NCBI GenBank assembly: GCA_964533185.1
Contig: CAZHLD010000038.1
Location: forward strand, 1-26,594
Length of the DNA: 26,594 nt
DNA from: CAZHLD01 sp964533185
Lineage (GTDB): Bacteria > Acidobacteriota > Terriglobia > Acidiferrales > UBA7541
Direction: 5' to 3'
Positions within the stretch are counted from its first letter, which is position 1. Every line of letters begins with the position of its first letter. Under the pieces are notes generated by a model. The model made no database searches. It saw only the letters and a list, made by a program, of their open reading frames with translations, and was not told where the DNA came from. Below, piece by piece: positions 1 to 7,881 of the stretch. Position numbers and translations under genes: made by a program.

Positions 1-768
1 CCAGTTGATGTTAAGGCCGGTGTTGATCATGAGGTTGTGCTGCACGTCGCTGGCGAAGGAGGTGTAGAGATAACCGACGTACACGATCTTCCAAGCCAGG
101 TGCGCTGTAAGGTTGACGTTCAGGCCGCCGCCGACGCGGAACGCGGCACTGCTCTCCGAATCACTGAACCCCAACCCCGTGCCGCTGGCGTGGGCGCCGC
201 CGCCCAGGAAGTGCGCCCACGGCACGATGCGGCCCCCGCGATTGGCGGCCAACCGGAGCCCGGCCATGTACAAAAGGATGCGCGTATTCACAACGTTAAA
301 CGCGTTGCCCCAGCCCGCGGCGAAGCTGCCTTCTAGGCCGAACCAGGCATTCACCCAGCGCAAGTAGGCGTGGTCGAACCCGTAGTGAGCAAATGTCTCG
401 GCAGCTCCAATGCCGAAGAATTCGCGGAAGAGAATCACCGCGAACTCGATGCCGAACCAGTTGTTAAGATTCCCCCAATCTCCGGAGGCCGGGCGGGCCT
501 TCGGCCGGGGCGGAGTCGGAGGCGTCAAAAGGCTGGCGGTTCCCGACGTCGCGATCACCGGCGCTTCGGGACCGCTCGAAAGAGGCGCTGCCGCCGCAAA
601 GGCGGTAGTATTGACGGGGAGGGGGTCCAGCTCGAAAACGCTTGGCGAGACCACCATTGTCCCATTGCCGTTGCTCACCCGGATCAAATCTTCGGTGTTC
701 CGGGCGCTGACCGACTCACTCCACCGGGAAAAGTCCTGGGCCGCCGCCGGAATTGCAGCCAGTAGCAC
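1..768 (-). CDS. Outer-membrane beta-barrel protein, partial (C-terminal end cut by window edge)
   Basis: The minus strand is open from about 794 down to base 1 and reads as a signal peptide followed by a small outer-membrane barrel. The opening residues KYAWLCALVLLAAIPAAAQ are a typical signal peptide with an AAAQ-like cleavage site. A Pro-rich linker (TPPTPPRPKARPAS) follows, then amphipathic strands rich in Gly and aromatics, for example NAWFGLEGSFAAGWGN and AFRVGGGLNVNL. The visible end, LMINTGLNINW, looks like the final barrel strand, so probably only a few codons are missing. It is a tandem paralogue of the gene at 897-1541: same orientation, and both have a W-FGLEG strand and a GGG strand. 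The start is uncertain: an in-frame TAA lies at 793-795 with no ATG after it, and the first usable start is GTG at 768, which would cut into the signal peptide. The specific function is unknown. Confidence 0.75.
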   Translation of the reverse strand, partial: MLLAAIPAAAQDFSRWSESVSARNTEDLIRVSNGNGTMVVSPSVFELDPLPVNTTAFAAAAPLSSGPEAPVIATSGTASLLTPPTPPRPKARPASGDWGNLNNWFGIEFAVILFREFFGIGAAETFAHYGFDHAYLRWVNAWFGLEGSFAAGWGNAFNVVNTRILLYMAGLRLAANRGGRIVPWAHFLGGGAHASGTGLGFSDSESSAAFRVGGGLNVNLTAHLAWKIVYVGYLYTSFASDVQHNLMINTGLNINW

Positions 769-791
769 TAACGCGCAGAGCCATGCGTATT

Positions 792-797
792 TTTATA
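792..797 (-). promoter_or_regulatory. Possible -10 element (TATAAA) of the left barrel gene
   Basis: TATAAA lies immediately upstream of the codons for the signal peptide on the minus strand. No convincing -35 is visible at 16-18 bases. If it is used, transcription would start around 785, giving an almost leaderless message. The spacing to the coding frame is the main oddity. Confidence 0.3.
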
Positions 798-873
798 TGT
801 GTGGTATTACCTAACAAATATTCAAGTTCGGCATTAATTCTTTGCGGGGAAGTTTCCTACTGAAAGTCCGCCT

Positions 874-897
874 GCCGGCCTCCGGGGGTCAGCCGGC
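874..897 (-). terminator. GC-rich hairpin at the 3' end of the second barrel gene
   Basis: Perfect GCCGGC arms enclose a 12-base loop, and the hairpin overlaps the stop codon of the gene at 897-1541. There is no U tract, so it is at best a weak or Rho-assisted terminator or an mRNA-stabilising stem. Confidence 0.3.
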
Positions 898-1541
898 TAG
901 AAGTTCACCACCACGCCGCCCGAGGCCTGGTAGTTGTTCTGCGAACTGTTGAAGATGCGCGTGCCGAAGTAATCGCCGGAAAGGCGGAAGTAGAGCCGAC
1001 CGGTCAGTTTCAGGTCCACACCGGCGCCGCCGACGTAGGCGATGGTATCCCTTTTGCCCAGCGCCGTCTGCGGCAGGACGCGAGCGCGGCCCACAAGAAT
1101 CCGGCCCCAGGGGTCAAGCCGAGTCGTGTTCCGCCAGGCAATGTGCACCCCGCCGCCGTAGAAGAAGTATTTGCCGTCCAGGTTTCCGGGCAAACTCGAG
1201 AACGTGCCGGTGACGTTACCTTCCAGGCCAAACCAGTCGTTCACGTAGCGAATGATCGAGGTGCTGAAGCCGTTCATGTTCCGGGCATTCCCCGGGAAGC
1301 GCAGATGTGTGTAGGTGTAAGACATCGAGACCTGCCAGCCATACTCGTCCGGCGTGGGAAACCGCTGCGGGCGGGGCTGAGGCGCCACAGGGCGCGGCGC
1401 AAAGGCGGATTCGGCCGGCGCAATTGATCGGATGGTGGCCAGGTTCGTTGCGGCGCCGCCGGCCAGTGCAGCATCGTCTTGAGCGGCCGCCGCGGCGGCA
1501 CAACACAGTATGGCAACAAATAGAGAGACTGCCTTACGCAT
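897..1541 (-). CDS. Outer-membrane beta-barrel protein (OmpA-barrel-like), 214 aa
   Basis: A complete secreted barrel protein. I chose the ATG at 1541 because it opens a clean signal peptide (MRKAVSLFVAILCCAAAAAAQ) with a GGGGG stretch about 5 bases upstream; the frame stays open further upstream but gives no sensible N terminus. After a Pro-rich linker (residues about 45-62) come alternating amphipathic strands such as YGWQVSMSYTYTHLRF, WFGLEGNVTGTF, KYFFYGGGVHIAW, AYVGGAGVDLKL and YFRLSGDYFGTRIF. The protein ends in GGVVVNF, the C-terminal Phe expected of a BAM substrate. Its neighbour at 1-768 is a paralogue, so the two likely arose by duplication. No ligand or enzymatic role can be read from the sequence, and no clear promoter is visible in the 154 bases before it. 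Confidence 0.8.
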   Translation of the reverse strand: MRKAVSLFVAILCCAAAAAAQDDAALAGGAATNLATIRSIAPAESAFAPRPVAPQPRPQRFPTPDEYGWQVSMSYTYTHLRFPGNARNMNGFSTSIIRYVNDWFGLEGNVTGTFSSLPGNLDGKYFFYGGGVHIAWRNTTRLDPWGRILVGRARVLPQTALGKRDTIAYVGGAGVDLKLTGRLYFRLSGDYFGTRIFNSSQNNYQASGGVVVNF

Positions 1542-1695
1542 TAGATGGACCCCCACTTTCCCAAGTTCCACTGCACCTTCCATGGTTGCGGAGGCGGGCA
1601 AAAGAGTCCACGCGAAAGCTGCCGGCGCGTTCCTGGAAGGCAATAGCCCTGGATGTGGGAGTTCCGAGGTTGGAAGTTGGAAGAGAAGGCAGAGG

Positions 1696-4605
<2,910 letters not shown>

Positions 4606-4643
4606 GGGTTCTTGTGTGCTCCGCGAGCCGCCTATAACAAAGC

Positions 4644-4663
4644 GGGCCGGCTCAGGCCGGCCC
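4644..4663 (-). promoter_or_regulatory. Strong hairpin in the secA leader
   Basis: Perfect 8-bp arms GGGCCGGC and GCCGGCCC enclose a TCAG loop. It lies between the predicted secA promoter and the secA start, about 40 bases before the ATG. It could modulate secA expression or be a dispersed palindrome; no secM-like arrest peptide is visible next to it. Confidence 0.35.
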
Positions 4664-4685
4664 CGGGACGGACAAGGCGATCTCC

Positions 4686-4714
4686 ATTGTATCCCGCCCG
4701 GCGGAAGCGCGCAA
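4686..4714 (-). promoter_or_regulatory. Putative secA promoter
   Basis: Minus strand: -35 TTGCGC (4709-4714), a 17-base spacer, and -10 TACAAT (4686-4691). The -10 is close to consensus; the -35 is weak. It lies about 80 bases upstream of the secA ATG, within the secA/mrp divergent region. Confidence 0.45.
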
Positions 4715-4746
4715 AGGCAGCCCGAGGCAGCTCGCGTCGCGGCGAG

Positions 4747-4775
4747 TTGCTCCCGACGGAGGCACGGTCTATGAT
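4747..4775 (+). promoter_or_regulatory. Putative mrp promoter
   Basis: Plus strand: -35 TTGCTC (4747-4752), a 17-base spacer, and -10 TATGAT (4770-4775). Transcription would begin near 4782 and give a leader of about 20 bases containing the AAGGAG ribosome site at 4792-4797. Confidence 0.6.
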
Positions 4776-4801
4776 GTTTCCGAAGCACGCTAAGGAGTGC
4801 G

Positions 4802-5644
4802 ATGGCAACTCGACCCATGGCTTCCCCGCAAGGGGAAAAAGGCCCGATCGAAGGCGTGAAGAATCTCGTCGCTGTGGCCAGCGGCAAGGGTGGCGTGGGC
4901 AAGACCACGGTAGCCGTCAACCTGGCCGTTGCGCTCGAGCGGATGGGCGCGAAGGTCGGCCTGCTCGACGCCGATATTTACGGTCCGAACGTCCCGCTGA
5001 TGCTCGGCACCGACGAGCAGCCCCGCGCCGTCAGCGAACGCCGCATCCTGCCGGTGGTAGCCCAGGGCATTCGGATGATTTCGATGGGCCTGCTTAGTCC
5101 TGGCGACAAGCCCATGATCTGGCGCGGGCCGATGCTGCACAGCGTCATCCAGCAGTTTCTGCGCAGCGTCGAGTGGGGCGAACTCGACTACCTGATCGTG
5201 GACCTCCCGCCCGGCACCGGCGACGTCCAGCTCACACTCATCCAGACCGTCTCGCTGACCGGCGCCATCGTGGTGACCACGCCTTCAGTGGTGGCCCTGG
5301 CCGACGTCCGCAAGGCCATCGAGATGTTTCGCCAGGTCAATGTCGAGGTGCTCGGCGTGGTCGAGAATATGAGCTACTACGACCCGCCCGGCGGAGGGCC
5401 GCGCCAGTTCATCTTTGGTGAAGGCGAAGGACGCCGCGTCGCGGAAGCCTTCGGCGTGCCGCTGCTCGGCGAAATCGAAATTGACCCGCAGATCCGCGTT
5501 GGCGGCGATACTGGAAAGCCCGTCGCGGCGCAGGGAGAGAACGCGCCGGGTGCAAAATCGCTCTACGCCATGGCCCGCGCCGTCGCCGCGCGCCTCGAAC
5601 AAGCGAGGGCCACCTCCGTCGGCCCCAGCATCCAGATCGACTAG
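4802..5644 (+). CDS. mrp: Mrp/ApbC/NBP35-family P-loop ATPase, 280 aa, cysteine-free
   Basis: Mrp/ApbC proteins are cytoplasmic P-loop ATPases that usually carry and deliver iron-sulfur clusters. The fold is clear: deviant Walker A GKGGVGKTT (residues 28-36), LLDADIYGPNVPLMLG (54-69), and the switch LIVDLPPGTGD (131-141). The ATG at 4802 has an AAGGAG ribosome site five bases upstream. The protein starts directly at the ATPase, so the N-terminal MIP18/DUF59 domain found on many bacterial Mrp proteins is absent. Oddity: the conserved Cys-X-X-Cys after ENMSY, which bridges a cluster between subunits, is replaced by YDPPGGGP (193-200), and there is no cysteine anywhere in the protein. A classical Fe-S carrier role is therefore doubtful, while an ATPase or partner-regulating role remains possible. 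Confidence 0.9.
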   Translation: MATRPMASPQGEKGPIEGVKNLVAVASGKGGVGKTTVAVNLAVALERMGAKVGLLDADIYGPNVPLMLGTDEQPRAVSERRILPVVAQGIRMISMGLLSPGDKPMIWRGPMLHSVIQQFLRSVEWGELDYLIVDLPPGTGDVQLTLIQTVSLTGAIVVTTPSVVALADVRKAIEMFRQVNVEVLGVVENMSYYDPPGGGPRQFIFGEGEGRRVAEAFGVPLLGEIEIDPQIRVGGDTGKPVAAQGENAPGAKSLYAMARAVAARLEQARATSVGPSIQID

Positions 5645-5664
5645 CGATAGCACTCGCCTTGTAG

Positions 5665-5684
5665 GGGCGGGCTTCAGCCCGCCC
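5665..5684. repeat. Dispersed REP-like palindrome after mrp
   Basis: Perfect arms GGGCGGGC and GCCCGCCC enclose a TTCA loop, preceded by TGTAG as in the related units at 22412-22462. It sits 20 bases after the mrp stop and is followed by TATTTC, so it may also attenuate transcription out of mrp. Confidence 0.6.
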
Positions 5685-5725
5685 TATTTCGGACTCATGT
5701 CCGCGGCGGTTCCACAGGGCCTTTC

Positions 5726-5754
5726 TTGTCAGCCTTAAACGCGTATGTTAGCTT
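5726..5754 (+). promoter_or_regulatory. Possible promoter of the gamma-carbonic-anhydrase-like gene
   Basis: TTGTCA (5726-5731), a 17-base spacer, then TAGCTT (5749-5754). The -35 is good and the -10 poor. The location fits a short leader before the TTG start at 5779. Confidence 0.35.
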
Positions 5755-5778
5755 GGCATGTTTTCGTAGAGGTGGGCC

Positions 5779-6300
5779 TTGATTCGAGGGTACCGCGGCC
5801 GGATGCCGCAGATCGCGCCGAGCGCGTACATTGACCCCGCCGCGGTGGTCATCGGCGACGTTTCGATCGGCGAGGACTCAAGCGTCTGGCCCTGCGCCGT
5901 GATCCGCGGCGACGTCAACTGGATCCGCATCGGCGCGCGCACCAATATCCAGGACGGTTCGGTGCTGCACGTGATGAAAGACGAATACCCGCTGCAAATC
6001 GGCGACAATGTGACTGTCGGCCACACCGGCGTGCTGCACGGCTGCACGATTGAGTCGCGCTGTCTGATCGGCATGGGCTCGGTGATCCTGAACAACGCCA
6101 AAATCGGCGCCGGCTCGATTATCGCCGCGGGGTCGCTCGTGCCCGAGGGCACCGTCGTGCCGCCCGGTTCGCTCTTCATGGGCCATCCGGGACGCTTCCG
6201 GCGTGCATTGACCGCCGAGGACCAGGAAGCCATCGACCGCTACGCCGAGCGCTACGTCGGCTACAAAGAGACGTACCGGAGCGAGGCCGCGAAGCCGTGA
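5779..6300 (+). CDS. Gamma-carbonic-anhydrase-like left-handed beta-helix (hexapeptide-repeat) protein, 173 aa
   Basis: The protein is built of hexapeptide repeats (VIGDVS, SVWPCA, VIRGDV, IGARTN, VGHTG, IGMGSV, IGAGSI) that fold into a trimeric left-handed beta-helix, with a C-terminal helix. The likely metal-binding histidines are present in SVLHV and in VGHTGVLHG, the pattern of YrdA/gamma carbonic anhydrase proteins. Whether it hydrates CO2 cannot be told from sequence, since many relatives are inactive or have other roles. I chose the TTG at 5779 because it restores the family-typical opening (M)IRGYRGRMPQIAPSAYID and has an AGAGGTGG ribosome site just upstream. The ATG at 5803 is the alternative and would trim eight residues. 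hisS follows after 16 bases, so the two are probably co-transcribed. Confidence 0.85.
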   Translation: MIRGYRGRMPQIAPSAYIDPAAVVIGDVSIGEDSSVWPCAVIRGDVNWIRIGARTNIQDGSVLHVMKDEYPLQIGDNVTVGHTGVLHGCTIESRCLIGMGSVILNNAKIGAGSIIAAGSLVPEGTVVPPGSLFMGHPGRFRRALTAEDQEAIDRYAERYVGYKETYRSEAAKP

Positions 6301-6316
6301 GGCCGCGGCGTCACGC

Positions 6317-7726
6317 ATGAAGCCCGAAACCGCCAAACGACAAATCCGCGCCATCAAGGGCGTGCGGGACATCCTCCCACCGGAGTCGGAGCTGTGGAAC
6401 CGCGTCGAGCAGACCGCCCGCGATGTCTTCGCCACCTACGGCTACGGCGAAATCCGCCTGCCGCACTTGGAGACGTTTTTCCTGTTTGCGCGTTCGATCG
6501 GCGAAGGGACGGACATCGTGAGCAAGGAAATGTTTCTCATATCTGAGATGGAGCCATCGATTGCCGCGCTGGCCCCGATGCGATTCGGACGAGAACCCCA
6601 CACACCTCAGGAGCGCCAAGAACAACTTGAGAAAGTCTTCAGCGAGCCCGAAGTACAAGCCAGGGCCAATGAGCAGCTTCAGATAAACACAATTGCACTA
6701 CGGCCGGAGGCGACGGCGAGCGTCTGCCGGGCATACATCGAGCACGGGATGCACACGCTGCCCGGCGACGTAAAGCTCTATTACATCGGGCCGATGTTCC
6801 GCCGCGAGCGGCCGCAGAAGGGCCGCTATCGCCAGTTTTACCAAATTGGTGCCGAGGTGCTCGGCCAGTCCGATGCGCCCGCGATTGACGCCGAAGTCAT
6901 CGAAATGTTGATGGCGTTTTTCGACCGCGTTGGCCTAACTGGTTGCACCCTCTACATCAATTCCATTGGCTGCCGCGAGTGCCGGCCAAAGTATGTGGAG
7001 AAGCTTCGCGAAGCCCTGATCAAGGTGAATGACCATCTTGGCGCCGACAGTCAGAGACGCATTGAGACCAACCCGCTGCGCGTGCTTGATTCGAAGCTCC
7101 CCGAGGAGCAGCCCATCATCGAAAAGCTGCCGCGCATCGGCGAGCATCTCTGCCCGGCGTGCCGCGAGCACTTCGCCGCCGTGCAGGAACAGCTCAAGCT
7201 GCGCGGCATCGCCTACGAAATCAACTGGCGCCTCGTCCGCGGCCTCGACTACTACATGCGCACGACGTTTGAGATCACCGCGCCCGGCCTCGGCTCGCAG
7301 AACGCCGTCTGTGGCGGCGGGCGCTACGACGGCCTGGTCGAGCTGCTCGGCGGCCCGCCCACCAAAGGCATCGGCTTCGCCATCGGCACCGACCGGGTGG
7401 TGCTGTCGTTGCAGGAGTCGGGCAAGGTCGCGGCCGCGCCGGGCCTCGATGTCTTCATCGCCTGGATGAGCGCAGCGGCCTATCGCGCTGCCGTTAAACT
7501 CGCGCGGCGGCTGCGCGGAGAAGGCTTTTCGGTCGAGCTGCCCGCCGAAGAGATGAAGCTCAAGAAATCGCTCGGTCTTGCCGATAAGCTCGGCGCGCGC
7601 TATGCCGTCATCTTCGGCGAAAACGAAGTCGCCTCGGGCCGCTTCACCGTCAAACGCCTCGCCGATGCGCAGCAGCGCGAGCTGGGCGAGGCGGAATTGA
7701 TTGAGTTCTTGCGCAACACGCCATAG
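6317..7726 (+). CDS. hisS: Histidyl-tRNA synthetase with an extra insertion, 469 aa
   Basis: HisRS is a dimeric class II synthetase that charges tRNA-His. Class II landmarks are intact: motif 1 region (IKGVRDILPPE), motif 2 (IGPMFRRERPQKGRYRQFYQIGAEVLG), the histidine-specific LVRGLDYYMRTTFE, GGGRYDGLVELLGG, and the motif 3 region GIGFAIGTDRVVL, followed by an anticodon-binding domain (from about residue 375). Compared with E. coli HisRS, the short hairpin between KEMYTF and LTLRPEGTA is replaced here by a longer segment, residues about 76-134 (nt about 6541-6720). That is about 43 extra residues, Glu/Gln-rich and probably helical. The frame is uninterrupted on both sides. LRPEATA replaces LRPEGTA, a change I believe occurs in other bacterial HisRS. 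No good Shine-Dalgarno is seen, so translation may depend on the upstream gene. Confidence 0.95.
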   Translation: MKPETAKRQIRAIKGVRDILPPESELWNRVEQTARDVFATYGYGEIRLPHLETFFLFARSIGEGTDIVSKEMFLISEMEPSIAALAPMRFGREPHTPQERQEQLEKVFSEPEVQARANEQLQINTIALRPEATASVCRAYIEHGMHTLPGDVKLYYIGPMFRRERPQKGRYRQFYQIGAEVLGQSDAPAIDAEVIEMLMAFFDRVGLTGCTLYINSIGCRECRPKYVEKLREALIKVNDHLGADSQRRIETNPLRVLDSKLPEEQPIIEKLPRIGEHLCPACREHFAAVQEQLKLRGIAYEINWRLVRGLDYYMRTTFEITAPGLGSQNAVCGGGRYDGLVELLGGPPTKGIGFAIGTDRVVLSLQESGKVAAAPGLDVFIAWMSAAAYRAAVKLARRLRGEGFSVELPAEEMKLKKSLGLADKLGARYAVIFGENEVASGRFTVKRLADAQQRELGEAELIEFLRNTP

Positions 7727-7737
7727 CCCAGACCGGA

Positions 7738-7852
7738 TGTCATCCTGAGTCCCGGCTTGCCGGGACGATCGAAGATTCCGGCCCTGCCGGAAAGGATCCC
7801 TCCAGAGGGATTCTTCGGCCCCCATGAAAACCATCGGGGCCTCAGCATGACA
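7738..7852. repeat. MITE-like element of terminal inverted repeats enclosing four hairpins
   Basis: The ends TGTCATCCTGAG (7738-7749) and CTCAGCATGACA (7841-7852) are inverted repeats matching at 11 of 12 positions. Inside lie four successive palindromes: CCCGGC/GCCGGG (7751-7764), TTCCGGC/GCCGGAA (7776-7792), ATCCCTC/GAGGGAT (7796-7811) and GGCCCC/GGGGCC (7817-7841). Elements with GTCATCCTGAG ends are scattered through many genomes as short non-coding repeats. It fills nearly all of the hisS/aspS gap; the transcript would fold into a clover-like structure. No transposase gene is present. Confidence 0.75.
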
Positions 7853-7881
7853 GCGCAGCAGCAGGAAAGGGACGAGCTACT

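Noticed and set aside
4606..4920. Upstream extension of the secA frame
   Set aside because: It runs through the divergent promoter region and into mrp on the opposite strand; the family-like N terminus begins at 4605.
6690..6715. LRPEATA instead of LRPEGTA in HisRS as a missing catalytic residue
   Set aside because: I believe the Ala form occurs in other bacterial HisRS and the Arg and Glu are kept, so it is not evidence of inactivation.
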